Source: Pseudodesulfovibrio tunisiensis
GTDB lineage: Bacteria; Desulfobacterota; Desulfovibrionia; Desulfovibrionales; Desulfovibrionaceae
Assembly (NCBI RefSeq): GCF_022809775.1
Contig: NZ_CP094380.1
Span: 2,269,501 to 2,333,500 of the forward strand
Direction: 5' to 3'
DNA: 64,000 nt
Shown here: positions 53,152-62,745 of the stretch, piece after piece
Layout of the letters: every line of letters starts with the position of its first letter
How positions within the stretch are numbered: the first letter of the stretch is position 1
The notes under the pieces: generated by a model
The model's database searches: none
Seen by the model: the letters and a program-made list of their open reading frames with translations, nothing else
Told to the model about the DNA's origin: nothing
Program-made: the position numbers and the translations under genes

Positions 53152-54210
53152 ATGAACATAGCTTTCGTGAATTCCACCCACAAATGGGGCGGGGTCAAAA
53201 CCTGGTGTCTGGACATGGGAAAGGCCATGCGCAATCAGGGACACGAAATCTGGATTTACGGCCGCCCCGGCCCGTTCGTGGACAAGGCGGAAGAACTCGG
53301 ACTGCACGCTCAGGCAGTCTCCTTCGGCCCGGACTTGCATCCCGGACTGATATTCCGATTTTTCCGCGAATTCCGAAGGAATAGAATTGATCTGGTTGTG
53401 GTCAACATTTCCAAGGACCTGCGCAGTGCAGGAATCGCGGCCCGGCTACTCGACATTCCCATGGTGCAACACCTGGGAGCTCCCGGCGATGTGGCAAACC
53501 GCTTCAAGACCCGCATCACGCAACGGCTCCTCGCACCAAAGCTCATGGCATGCAGCGAATTCGTCCGGCACCAGCTCAAAAACGCGGTTCCCCTGTTCGC
53601 CTCCTGTGACTTCAAGGCGATCCACCCCGGCGTGGAAATCGGAGCAGCCCCTCACCCACCGGGAAACCCGAGAACCATAATAGCCACAACACAGCTTGAA
53701 AAAAATCGTGGACATGAGGATTTGCTGAACGCCCTTGCTCTTGCCAAAAATGCTGGCCTCTCTTTCCACTGCATAATTGCTGGCACTGGTAATTATGAAA
53801 CAACTCTTCAAAAGAAAGCGGATCTGCTGGGACTGACGAAAGAGATGGAATGGACCGGTTTTGTCTCCAATATCCGAAGTCTACTCAAACGTGCTGATCT
53901 TTTCGTGCTTCCCACCTACGTGGAAGGATTGGGAATAGCCCTGGAAGAAGCCATGGCCGAAGGGCTTGTCCCGATAGCCAGACGAGCCGGAGGCCCTCCG
54001 GAAATCTGGCCGGAAACCATGCCCCATCTGCTGGTGAACCCGACTCCCGGCCCAGAGGGCATTCTTGCGGCCCTTGAACACCTGCTTGCACTGCCCGACG
54101 ACGAACTCATGCACCTGAAGCAACAGGCACAGTCCAAGGCAAGGCAGGCGTTCCCCATTGACAGGCAGGCACGAATCTTTCTGGAATGGGCAATCCAAAA
54201 ATCCTGCTGA
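53152..54210 (+). CDS. GT4 glycosyltransferase, compositionally distinct in part
   Basis: 352 residues. IAFVNSTHKWGGVKTWCLDMG start, GVEIGAAPHPPG, AGTGNYETTLQ and the donor-site segment LPTYVEGLGIALEEAMAEGLVPI are classical GT4. The stretch about 53670-53900 is clearly richer in A and T, with codons (AAA, GAT, CTT, AAT) rarer in neighbouring genes, which suggests a horizontally acquired or recombined segment. Ribosome site weak. Isolated from the main glycan island. Confidence 0.88.
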   Translation: MNIAFVNSTHKWGGVKTWCLDMGKAMRNQGHEIWIYGRPGPFVDKAEELGLHAQAVSFGPDLHPGLIFRFFREFRRNRIDLVVVNISKDLRSAGIAARLLDIPMVQHLGAPGDVANRFKTRITQRLLAPKLMACSEFVRHQLKNAVPLFASCDFKAIHPGVEIGAAPHPPGNPRTIIATTQLEKNRGHEDLLNALALAKNAGLSFHCIIAGTGNYETTLQKKADLLGLTKEMEWTGFVSNIRSLLKRADLFVLPTYVEGLGIALEEAMAEGLVPIARRAGGPPEIWPETMPHLLVNPTPGPEGILAALEHLLALPDDELMHLKQQAQSKARQAFPIDRQARIFLEWAIQKSC

Positions 54211-54237
54211 CCCGATTCCGATAATAACCGAAGAGCA

Positions 54238-54266
54238 TTTACAGGTCCCATGCGCGGGCCTATACT
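54238..54266 (+). promoter_or_regulatory. Sigma-70 promoter of riboswitch-HD-GYP transcript
   Basis: TTTACA (54238-54243) and TATACT (54261-54266) with exactly 17 bases between. The predicted start, about 54273, falls just at the 5' edge of the aptamer. Confidence 0.75.
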
Positions 54267-54273
54267 GCATGAT

Positions 54274-54348
54274 GACAAAGCCAAACCCGCTGCGAGGCGG
54301 AGACGGAAAGCCACGGGTCTCCCCGAGACAGCCGGGTTGCCATGAACG
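54274..54348 (+). ncRNA. GEMM-I class cyclic-dinucleotide riboswitch
   Basis: Hallmarks: CAAACC (54281 onward); a CCGC/GCGG hairpin with GNRA tetraloop GCGA (54292-54295); GACGGAAAGCC-A-CGGG tetraloop receptor/core (54302-54317); GTCTC/GAGAC variable arm; and AGCCGGGTTGCC closing strand (54330-54341). GEMM-I RNAs bind c-di-GMP or, in some variants, cGAMP. The base I align to ligand-contacting G20 of the Vibrio Vc2 aptamer (just before CAAACC) is C here, so ligand choice is open. It precedes an HD-GYP gene. ACCGG-AGCC-CCGGT near the ribosome site may form the expression platform. Confidence 0.85.
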
Positions 54349-54417
54349 GAACTCCGCGCCCGGCGCGGCAGTCGTTGCATGTCGCCCGACCGGAGCCCCG
54401 GTTTCAAGGAGGCGGCC

Positions 54418-55419
54418 ATGAGCCGGACATCAGAAGCCCGGGACACACTCTCCCGCGCAATTCAGGGACGCCTTTTCAAGGTGTCGCCATACATGATCCT
54501 GCCGTCCAAATCCGGCAGATTCTCCCTGTTTCTCAAGCAGGACGACAACCTCGTGCTGTATGCCGAGAAAGGCGAACGATTTACCGAGGCACACAAGCAG
54601 CGTCTCGGTGCCATGGGCGTGGAGCATCTGTACGTGCGCACGGACGAACAGACCGACTACGTGGCCTATGTCCGCGACAACCTGCTGGACATCCTCGAAA
54701 ATGAATCCATCCCCGTGCGCGAACGCGGCAGGGCGTGGAATGACGCGACGCAGGCGCTGGCCCGGGAAGTGTTCGACCGCGGATTGCCCAAGCCACTGAA
54801 CGGGGTGCGCTTCCAGAAGATTCGCTCCCTGATCAAGTCCAGTCTGCGCTTTCTGGCCCGGGAGGACGCGCTCAGGGAAATCGCGCGGTTCATATCCGAA
54901 GGCCGGGAAATCTATCACCACGGCATCGGGGTCATGGTCTTCACCACCAGCATGCTCGGCACGTTCGTCAAGGACGATGCGGACCTCATGGTCGCTGCAG
55001 GCATGGGCGCCATGCTGCACGACATCGGCAAGCTGGAACTGCCCAGACACCTGTTCTCCAGACCGCTGGACGAACTTTCCCCCGAGGATCAGGCTCAGGT
55101 CAGATCCCACCCGGCACTGGGCGTGGGCGTCTGTTCGGCCCTGCCCCTGCCGCAGCAGACCCTGCAATGCATCCTGTTCCACCATGAGCGCGAGGACGGC
55201 TCGGGCTATCCCTCGGGCGCACAAGGCGAACTCATGCCCGCCTACGTCAAGGTGCTCGCCCTGTGCAACGAGTACGACAACCTGACCCGGGGCACGGAAT
55301 ACCGAAAGCCCTTCACCCCGTTCGAAGCGCTCACGCACATCAAGGCCAGACGGAACCAGTTCGATCTGGACATGCTCAAGCGACTGATCGTGGTCCTGTC
55401 CAAGGCCGATCTCGCCTGA
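54418..55419 (+). CDS. HD-GYP domain phosphodiesterase
   Basis: 333 residues from ATG 54418, after AAGGAGG at 7 bases. N-terminal region (about 1-145) of the DUF3391-like/PilZ-adjacent kind precedes an HD-GYP domain: the HHGIG region, MLHDIGKLELP (HD), FHHEREDGSGYPSGAQGE (HHExxDGxGYP). HD-GYP enzymes hydrolyse c-di-GMP (some cGAMP). Controlled by the upstream riboswitch, implying feedback between dinucleotide level and its breakdown. Bidirectional terminator follows. Confidence 0.93.
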   Translation: MSRTSEARDTLSRAIQGRLFKVSPYMILPSKSGRFSLFLKQDDNLVLYAEKGERFTEAHKQRLGAMGVEHLYVRTDEQTDYVAYVRDNLLDILENESIPVRERGRAWNDATQALAREVFDRGLPKPLNGVRFQKIRSLIKSSLRFLAREDALREIARFISEGREIYHHGIGVMVFTTSMLGTFVKDDADLMVAAGMGAMLHDIGKLELPRHLFSRPLDELSPEDQAQVRSHPALGVGVCSALPLPQQTLQCILFHHEREDGSGYPSGAQGELMPAYVKVLALCNEYDNLTRGTEYRKPFTPFEALTHIKARRNQFDLDMLKRLIVVLSKADLA

Positions 55420-55437
55420 TGCGGCCCTGTTTCACGC

Positions 55438-55475
55438 AAAAAAAGACCGCTGCTCCAGGAGCAGCGGTCTTTTTG
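55438..55475. terminator. Bidirectional terminator between HD-GYP gene and tyrS
   Basis: AGACCGCTGCTCC (55444-55456) pairs with GGAGCAGCGGTCT (55458-55470); A run on the left and TTTTT on the right serve both convergent genes. Confidence 0.9.
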
Positions 55476-55496
55476 ATGTCGTTGTCGGCAATCGCG

Positions 55497-56768
<1,272 letters not shown>

Positions 56769-56787
56769 GATTTCCTCGTGTTCAATG

Positions 56788-57561
56788 TCATACCGTTGTC
56801 ACGGGCGTGATAGTTTTCACCTGCCCGGAGGATTCCTCTATGTCAAAAATCGCGCCTTGTAAAATCCCGGGTTCCGAGGCCACCTCGAATCGGGCCGGAA
56901 GGCCGTCCAGAAAACGCTTCACGATGATGTCCGGTTTCATGCCCAGACAGGAACGCTGCGGTCCGCACATGCCCAGATCCGTGATGTAGGCCGTGCCGTG
57001 TTCCAGCACGCAGGCGTCCGCCGTGGGCACGTGCGTATGCGTGCCGAGCACCGCGCTGACCCGGCCGTCCAGATGAAAGCCCATGGCCTGCTTTTCGCTG
57101 GTGGCCTCGGCATGAAAGTCCACCACGCGAATGCGGATTTCCGGGTCAAGCTCGTCCAGAATGCGGTCCACGGCCCGGAACGGACAATCCACGGGCGGCA
57201 TGAAGGTCCGCCCCAGCAGATTGATCAGGGCCACGGGCGGCAGGCCGTCCGCACGAATGATGCGCACTCCGGTTCCCGGTCCCGCAGGATAGTTGTGAGG
57301 TCGAAGCAGTCTGGAATCCGTGTCGAGCAGGTTCCAGACGTCCTTGAATTTCCAGATGTGATTGCCCGAGGTCAGGGCGTCGATGCCCGCATTCAGCAGT
57401 TCGCGGGCATTTTTTGCGGAAAGGCCCAGCCCGGCCGACGCATTCTCGCCATTGGCGAACACCAGATCCGCGCCCAGTTCAGCGCGCAATCCGGCAATCC
57501 GTTCCCTGACCAGCTTCCGGCCCGGCCTGCCCACTATGTCTCCAAGAAAAAGAATCCGCAT
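56788..57561 (-). CDS. YmdB-family metallophosphoesterase
   Basis: 257 residues. MRILFLGDIVGRPGRK (GDxxGRPG), FANGENASAG and TSGNHIWK (GNH) and VVDFHAEATSEKQAMG, with HTHVPTADA, are the YmdB/TIGR00282 metal-ligand motifs. In Bacillus the homologue is a cyclic-nucleotide phosphodiesterase; it often lies near rny, as here (two genes away), fitting a shared RNA-turnover neighbourhood. Confidence 0.94.
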   Translation of the reverse strand: MRILFLGDIVGRPGRKLVRERIAGLRAELGADLVFANGENASAGLGLSAKNARELLNAGIDALTSGNHIWKFKDVWNLLDTDSRLLRPHNYPAGPGTGVRIIRADGLPPVALINLLGRTFMPPVDCPFRAVDRILDELDPEIRIRVVDFHAEATSEKQAMGFHLDGRVSAVLGTHTHVPTADACVLEHGTAYITDLGMCGPQRSCLGMKPDIIVKRFLDGLPARFEVASEPGILQGAIFDIEESSGQVKTITPVTTV

Positions 57562-57653
57562 GAGTCTCTCCCGCCGCTTATGGCAAAAGGGCCCAATACC
57601 AGACCCCCGCGCAAAACGCGAGGCCCGGCGCAGTGCCAGAAAACGCGATGCGA

Positions 57654-58568
57654 TCAGGTCGTTTTCTGAAACACCGTGGGCGCGACCTGCCGAAGGGGAA
57701 GGGTCATGCCGGACAGGCTCTCGGAATGGCCGATGAACAGATAGCCCTTGGAGGACAGGTTGCTGCAGAACTTGTTGAACAGCATTTCCTGCGTACCCCG
57801 GTCAAAATAGATGACCACGTTGCGGCAGAAGATGATGTCCTGCTGCTTGGGCAGCTTGAAGTTGTCCATGAAGTTGAGGCGCTGGAACGTGATCTTCGAC
57901 CGCAGGGGCTTGTCCATCTTGATGAGCGGATTCTTCTTGCTCTTGAGCACGTACTTCTTCTTCATGGTCATGGGTATGTCGTCGGCCTTTTCCAGCGCAT
58001 ATACGGCCCGGGAGGCCTTTTGCAGAATCTCGCTGGAAATGTCCGTGGCCAGAATGCTGAAGTTGAACCCGGAATGGGTGACGGCATACTCGGACAGCAC
58101 CATGGCCAAAGTATAGGGTTCCTCGCCGCTGGAACATCCCGCGCTCCACACGTTCAGAATCCGGCCCGCGCCGAAGCGCCGCCACAATTCGGGCAGCACC
58201 GTGTTGTTCATGATGTCCCAGTGCTTGGGTTCGCGAAAGAAGTGCGTGGTGTTGGTGGTGACCACGTCGATGAGATTGGCGCGTTCCTTTTCCCGGCCCT
58301 CGGGACTGAACACGTAGTCGCAGTATTCCTTGTAGGACTGCATGCCAAGCGCACGGAGCCGCTTCTGGAAACGGGACTGAAGCAGCACTTTCTTGGAGCT
58401 CGGCATCTTGATGCCGAACTCGCTGTGAATGAGTTCGCTGAACCGCCTGAACTCGGCCTCGCCCATTTCCGCGCGAAAGAGCTTGGCGTTCTGCCGCACG
58501 GTCGTATCCAGACGATCCTTGTCGAGCCCGCCCCCGGCAGGGGCGTTTCTCTGTCCATGTCCGTTCAT
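57654..58568 (-). CDS. cheR: CheR-type chemoreceptor methyltransferase
   Basis: 304 residues. N-terminal helical CheR domain with TTNTTHFFREPKHWD, then VWSAGCSSGEEPYTLAM (SAM site), ILATDISSEILQKA and FCRNVVIYFD. Adds methyl groups to chemoreceptor glutamates, which links it to the cheD and receptor genes 9-14 kb away. GGAGC about 11 bases before ATG. Followed leftward by YmdB-like gene after 92 bases. Confidence 0.95.
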   Translation of the reverse strand: MNGHGQRNAPAGGGLDKDRLDTTVRQNAKLFRAEMGEAEFRRFSELIHSEFGIKMPSSKKVLLQSRFQKRLRALGMQSYKEYCDYVFSPEGREKERANLIDVVTTNTTHFFREPKHWDIMNNTVLPELWRRFGAGRILNVWSAGCSSGEEPYTLAMVLSEYAVTHSGFNFSILATDISSEILQKASRAVYALEKADDIPMTMKKKYVLKSKKNPLIKMDKPLRSKITFQRLNFMDNFKLPKQQDIIFCRNVVIYFDRGTQEMLFNKFCSNLSSKGYLFIGHSESLSGMTLPLRQVAPTVFQKTT

Positions 58569-58680
58569 GGGTCACACAGCTCCGTGATTCGTTGCCTGTT
58601 GCAGGATGATCCACCGCCATTGAACATCATCCCGGAACAGCAAACCATGATAAATCGCCGCGCCCCGTTATTTTCGGAGG

Positions 58681-58716
58681 CAAAACAGCCCGGGCCGCAA
58701 GCACGGTCCGGGCTGT
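58681..58716 (-). terminator. Terminator after rny
   Basis: ACAGCCCGG(A)CC / GGCCCGGGCTGT (58705-58716 with 58685-58696) with TTTT on the minus strand; one mismatch in the stem. Confidence 0.85.
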
Positions 58717-58728
58717 CGTTCAAATCAT

Positions 58729-60285
58729 CTATTTTGCATACCCCACGGCCCGTTTCTCCCGAATCACGGTCACGCGAATCTGGCCGGGGTAGGTCATGTT
58801 GTTTTCGATCTTTTCCGCAATGTCCTTGCAAAGCACGTAGGTCTGGTCGTCGGCAATGCGTTCGGAGTCCACCATCACGCGAATCTCGCGCCCGGCCTGA
58901 ATGGCATAGGCCTTGGAAACGCCATCGAATCCCGTGGCCAGCCCTTCCAGCTCCTCAAGGCGCTTGACGTAGTTTTCCAGCAGCTCCTTGCGCGCGCCGG
59001 GCCGAGCGCCGGACAGGCTGTCCGCAGCCTGAACCAGATTGGCCAGAATGGACATGGGCGGCGTGTCCTCGTGGTGCGCGGCAACCGCGTGGACAATGGC
59101 CTTGGACTCGCCGTGCTTCTTGGCCAGATCCGCGCCGATGATGGCATGGGGGCCTTCGATCTCGTGGTCCACGGCCTTGCCGATGTCGTGCAGCAGGCCC
59201 GCGCGCTTGGCCTCCTTCTCGTTGAGGCCCAGTTCCGCGGCCATGATGCCACAGAGAAAGGCCACTTCCATGGAGTGCTGCAACACGTTCTGGGAAAAGC
59301 TGGTGCGATAGTGCAACTGCCCCAGCAGCTTGATCACGTCCGGATGAATGCCGTGCACGCCCACGTCGAAGGTGGCCTGCTCGCCGATTTCCCGGAGCTT
59401 CACGTCCATTTCCTGCTCCACCTTGCGCACGATCTCCTCGATGCGCGCGGGATGGATGCGCCCATCATGGATCAACCGCTCAAGGGAGAGCTTGGCGATC
59501 TCGCGCTTGAGCGGACTGAATGCGGAAAGGACAACGGTTTCCGGGGTATCGTCGATGATGAGATCAACGCCGGTAGCGGCTTCCAGGGCGCGGATGTTGC
59601 GGCCCTCGCGGCCGATGATGCGGCCTTTCATGTCTTCGCTGGGCAGGGTCACGGCCGTGACGGTCTGTTCCCCGGCATAGTCGCCCGCATAACGTTGCAA
59701 GGCCAGGGAAAGCACTTCCTTGGCCTTCTTGGACGCGGTCTCCTTGGCCTCCATCTCGATGGATCTGACCATCCTGGCGGCCTCGTGCCGGGTGCGGGAT
59801 TCTATTTCGGTCATGAGGCGTTCGCGCGCCTCCTCCACGGTCAGGCCGGAGATTTCCTGAAGCCTGCGCTCGTGTTCGTCGGCCTTGGCATCGAGTTCCT
59901 CCTGGAACTCCTCCAACCGCTTTTCCTGCTTGATGAGCCGTTTTTCCAGTTCAAGGACCTGGGATTCCTTGTCCGCCATCTTTTCGCGCTTGCCGTCAAG
60001 ACGCTCGTCGCGTTCCTTGAGCCTGCGCTCCTCGGCCTTGGCCTGACGTTCCCGTTCCTTGAACTCGCGCTCCAGGTCCTGTTTCTGGGCGAATATTTCA
60101 TCCTGAGCCTGAAGCCGGGCTTCTTTTTTCAGGGCTTCTCCCTCTTTGCGCGCCTCGCTCACGATGCGATCGGCAAGGCCGCGGGAGTCGGATATCTGTT
60201 TCTCGGAAATGTATCTTTGCAGGATGTAGCCGGAAGCAAGTCCGGCCACCACTCCGCCACCTATCATGGCGATTTCCGTAAGCAT
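58729..60285 (-). CDS. rny: Ribonuclease Y
   Basis: 518 residues. An N-terminal membrane anchor (residues 4-22), a long Glu/Lys-rich coiled coil (about 30-200), a KH domain with GREGRNIRALEAATGVDLIID, and an HD domain with GLLHDIGKAVDHE and IVHAVAAHHED. Endonuclease that initiates mRNA decay at the membrane. AAGGAG lies 7 bases before the ATG. Downstream of the 6S RNA gene. Confidence 0.98.
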   Translation of the reverse strand: MLTEIAMIGGGVVAGLASGYILQRYISEKQISDSRGLADRIVSEARKEGEALKKEARLQAQDEIFAQKQDLEREFKERERQAKAEERRLKERDERLDGKREKMADKESQVLELEKRLIKQEKRLEEFQEELDAKADEHERRLQEISGLTVEEARERLMTEIESRTRHEAARMVRSIEMEAKETASKKAKEVLSLALQRYAGDYAGEQTVTAVTLPSEDMKGRIIGREGRNIRALEAATGVDLIIDDTPETVVLSAFSPLKREIAKLSLERLIHDGRIHPARIEEIVRKVEQEMDVKLREIGEQATFDVGVHGIHPDVIKLLGQLHYRTSFSQNVLQHSMEVAFLCGIMAAELGLNEKEAKRAGLLHDIGKAVDHEIEGPHAIIGADLAKKHGESKAIVHAVAAHHEDTPPMSILANLVQAADSLSGARPGARKELLENYVKRLEELEGLATGFDGVSKAYAIQAGREIRVMVDSERIADDQTYVLCKDIAEKIENNMTYPGQIRVTVIREKRAVGYAK

Positions 60286-60405
60286 CTGGTTCTCCTTCGT
60301 TTATGTTGACAGACTATCAGGCGGTCTGTTGACGCCGCATGGAAGGAATGCGCCCGGGGAAGGCGCTTTCACGAAGGAAAATGCAGCGATGCGAGGGAAG
60401 GAGCG

Positions 60406-60428
60406 GACCGGTTCTCGGAACCGGTCCG
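60406..60428. repeat. Perfect 10-base inverted repeat between 6S RNA and rny
   Basis: GGACCGGTTC, loop TCG, GAACCGGTCC. No T run on either strand, so it is not a classical terminator; may shape the 6S 3' end or the rny leader. Confidence 0.5.
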
Positions 60429-60455
60429 GCAGCGGCCTGCGCCGCCTTTGTATAT

Positions 60456-60641
60456 CGAATCCCCGGAAAGCCGTGTTGCCGTTCGTTTTGAACCTGGTTA
60501 CCAGGTGGGCTCGGCTCGCGCCCCTTCAGGCTTCCCGATCAGAGTCGGGCATGCTCACCAGTGCGCTGGAGCATCTCGCCCGTTACGAGAGCATTGGCTC
60601 AAAACACTCACGAGCAATCACCAACGTTCCAGGGTGATTCG
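60456..60641 (-). ncRNA. ssrS: 6S RNA
   Basis: 186 bases on the minus strand. GGTGAGCATGC (plus-strand 60549-60559) followed by a CCCG...CGGG hairpin and GAAGCCT matches the conserved centre of E. coli 6S RNA. The 5' GAATCACCCTGGAA pairs with the 3' TTCCGGGGATTC to close the long hairpin with its central bulge. It lies just downstream of zapA, its usual neighbour in many proteobacteria. 6S RNA sequesters sigma-70 RNA polymerase in stationary phase. Ends are estimated from the closing stem. Confidence 0.88.
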
Positions 60642-60675
60642 TCTCAACCAAATCCGGTCCTTTCATCGGACCGGG

Positions 60676-60930
60676 CTATTCGGTCTTTTCCAAAATCTCG
60701 CTGATTTTTCCTTCCAGCTGCTCCAGCCTTTCCCGGCAGACCAGATAATCGTCCGCCAACCCCAGAAGCAGGAACGTGAGCATTTTTTCCTTGCTGATAT
60801 TATCAGCATGCTTGCCCAATTCCTGAAACTTCTCCTCAAGAAAGGCCTGAGCCGCTTCGATACGGTTGTTTTCCGCATCCGTCTTAAAGGAAATCTCAAG
60901 TCCGAGAAGATTCAGCGTGTAGCGAGGCAT
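60676..60930 (-). CDS. zapA: Cell-division protein ZapA
   Basis: 84 residues, starting PRYTLNLLGLEISFKTDAE, the beta-strand head of ZapA, followed by coiled-coil helices (ISKEKMLTFLLLGLADDYL). ZapA bundles FtsZ filaments at midcell. Shorter than E. coli ZapA. Sits between a ZapB-like gene and 6S RNA in the same direction. Confidence 0.9.
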   Translation of the reverse strand: MPRYTLNLLGLEISFKTDAENNRIEAAQAFLEEKFQELGKHADNISKEKMLTFLLLGLADDYLVCRERLEQLEGKISEILEKTE

Positions 60931-60942
60931 TCAGCACAACCG

Positions 60943-61119
60943 TCAGTCCAGTTCGTCCTGAATCCTGGCCAAAAGCCCTTCAATGCGGGCCTGAACTTCT
61001 TCCCGCTTGTCCCTTTCAGCCTCAAGATTGTCCCTCAAGCGCTGGTTTTCTTCCTTTAAGGTCTGCAACTTATTTAGTAAATCGCTAAAACGCGCTTCAA
61101 GTTGATCGACTAGTTCCAT
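60943..61119 (-). CDS. Small coiled-coil protein (ZapB-like)
   Basis: 58 residues from ATG 61119 (a GTG two codons earlier is also in frame). Nearly the whole length is heptad-patterned: LEARFSDLLNKLQTLKEEN and AERDKREEVQARIEGLLARI. Its position directly before zapA, with 12 bases between, suggests a ZapB-type partner in Z-ring assembly, although sequence similarity for so short a coil is weak evidence. Confidence 0.75.
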   Translation of the reverse strand: MELVDQLEARFSDLLNKLQTLKEENQRLRDNLEAERDKREEVQARIEGLLARIQDELD

Positions 61120-61150
61120 GTCCACTAAATAGCTCCGAACCGATCTGAAA

Positions 61151-62524
61151 TCAAGACTTCTTCAAGCGTCTCCTGAGATTCGTCTGTCGTCCCCGGGCAA
61201 TGGCCGTGCCCTGGTCCGGCACATCCTTGGTGATGGTGGACCCGGCACCGACCAGAGCATCGCGGCCCACGGTCACCGGAGCCACCAGCGCGGTGTTGCT
61301 GCCGATGAACGCGCCTTCTCCGATCTCGGTGTGAAACTTGTTTTTTCCATCATAGTTGCAGGTGATGGTTCCGGCGCCGATATTGGCTCCGGCGCCGACC
61401 CGTGCGTCGCCCAGATACGTGAGATGGCTGGCCTTGGCCCCCTCGCAGAGTTCGGCCTTCTTCATCTCCACGAAATTGCCGACCCGGGAATTCGCCCCGC
61501 AGATCGCGCCCGGCCTGAGCCGTGCGTACGGTCCGACGGCCGCGCCCTCGCGTACCTCGGCTCCCTCGATGTGACTGAATTCCCTGACCACGCAGCCCGG
61601 CGCAAAGCTCGCGTCACGGATGTACGTGTACGAACCGAGCCGCGCCCCGGCAGCAACCCGGGATTTGCCGTATATCTCGCAATGCCCGAAAATTTCCGCG
61701 CCCGGTTCCACGACCACATCCGGGCCGATGATCACGGTGTCCGGATTGTGGATGAGCACGCCGCTGTCCAGCAGCCCTTCCACGATGCGACGGCGCAGGG
61801 TGTTTTCGGCCTGCACCAGCTCGCGCGGGGAATTGATGCCCATCAGATTCACGTCGTCGCCGCACTGCACGCCCTCCACACGCAGCTTGCGCGCCACGGC
61901 AAGGCCCACCAGATCGGTCACGTAGTACTCGCCGTTGGCATTGTCGTTGCGCAGCTCGTCCAGCAACGGAGCCATCGCGTCCAGACGGAGCAGGTAGATT
62001 CCGGCATTGACTTCGCCCCGGGCCGGGCCATGCACGGACATGTCATAGTCCTTGGCCTCCACGATCGCCGTGACATGACCGCTCTCGTTGCGCACCACGC
62101 GACCGAACGAGGCCATGTCCTTGGGCGTGATGGTCAGGAACGCCACATCGGCCTGTCCGGCACGGGCGGCCAGCTTTTCCAGCGCCTCCACAGTCAGAAG
62201 CGGGGTGTCCCCGTTGATGACCATGCAGTATTCGGCCCCCTGCGCGCGCAGGGCTTCCCGGCTCACCTGCACGGCGTGACCCGTGCCGAGCTGCGGCTCC
62301 TGCATCACGAACCCGTCCCGCTTGTCCGGGTACAAATCCGCGACCATGTCCGCGCCGTGGCCCACCACGGTCAGGATGCGGTCGCCCAGCACGGCTTCCA
62401 CCGCGCGGTACACGTAGTGCAGCACGGTTTCGCCAAGCAGGGTCTGCAACACCTTGGGCTTGTCCGAATACATGCGGGTTCCCTTGCCCGCGGCCAGAAT
62501 CAGTGCGGTTATATTCTGCGTCAT
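61151..62524 (-). CDS. glmU: Bifunctional GlmU (glucosamine-1-P acetyltransferase / UDP-GlcNAc pyrophosphorylase)
   Basis: 457 residues. LILAAGKGTRMYSDKPKVL is the uridyltransferase signature; the N-terminal half ends near 230. The C-terminal half is a left-handed beta helix of hexapeptide repeats with SHLTYLGDARVGAGANIGAGTITCNYDG and KFHTEIGEGAFIGSNTALVAP, the acetyltransferase site. Makes UDP-GlcNAc for peptidoglycan, LPS and the amino-sugar glycans encoded in this window. Confidence 0.98.
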   Translation of the reverse strand: MTQNITALILAAGKGTRMYSDKPKVLQTLLGETVLHYVYRAVEAVLGDRILTVVGHGADMVADLYPDKRDGFVMQEPQLGTGHAVQVSREALRAQGAEYCMVINGDTPLLTVEALEKLAARAGQADVAFLTITPKDMASFGRVVRNESGHVTAIVEAKDYDMSVHGPARGEVNAGIYLLRLDAMAPLLDELRNDNANGEYYVTDLVGLAVARKLRVEGVQCGDDVNLMGINSPRELVQAENTLRRRIVEGLLDSGVLIHNPDTVIIGPDVVVEPGAEIFGHCEIYGKSRVAAGARLGSYTYIRDASFAPGCVVREFSHIEGAEVREGAAVGPYARLRPGAICGANSRVGNFVEMKKAELCEGAKASHLTYLGDARVGAGANIGAGTITCNYDGKNKFHTEIGEGAFIGSNTALVAPVTVGRDALVGAGSTITKDVPDQGTAIARGRQTNLRRRLKKS

Positions 62525-62680
62525 GCTCTCTCCGAATCAGCGAGTTTTTCATTTCGTGCGCGAAGCGCTGAGCTTCACGCGGCAACAAGGCGTTTTACCC
62601 TGTGACGGAAAAAAGGACAATGCCGAACAAAAACAGACCCGACCACGATGCCGAGTCCCGACTTCGCCTTTCAGAACACG

Positions 62681-62717
62681 AAAAGCCCCTTGCGCAGTCG
62701 ATGCGCAGGAGGCTTTT
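62681..62717. terminator. Terminator after the SPOUT methyltransferase gene
   Basis: AAAAGCC-CCTTGCGCA-GTCGA-TGCGCAGGA-GGCTTTT: paired arms with A and T runs on both sides. On the minus strand it follows the RNA methyltransferase gene (stop at 62746). Confidence 0.75.
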
Positions 62718-62745
62718 CCGATGCGAAAAAAAACGAAAACCGACC

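Noticed and set aside
60406..60428. Terminator for 6S RNA
   Set aside because: Perfect hairpin but no T run on the minus strand.
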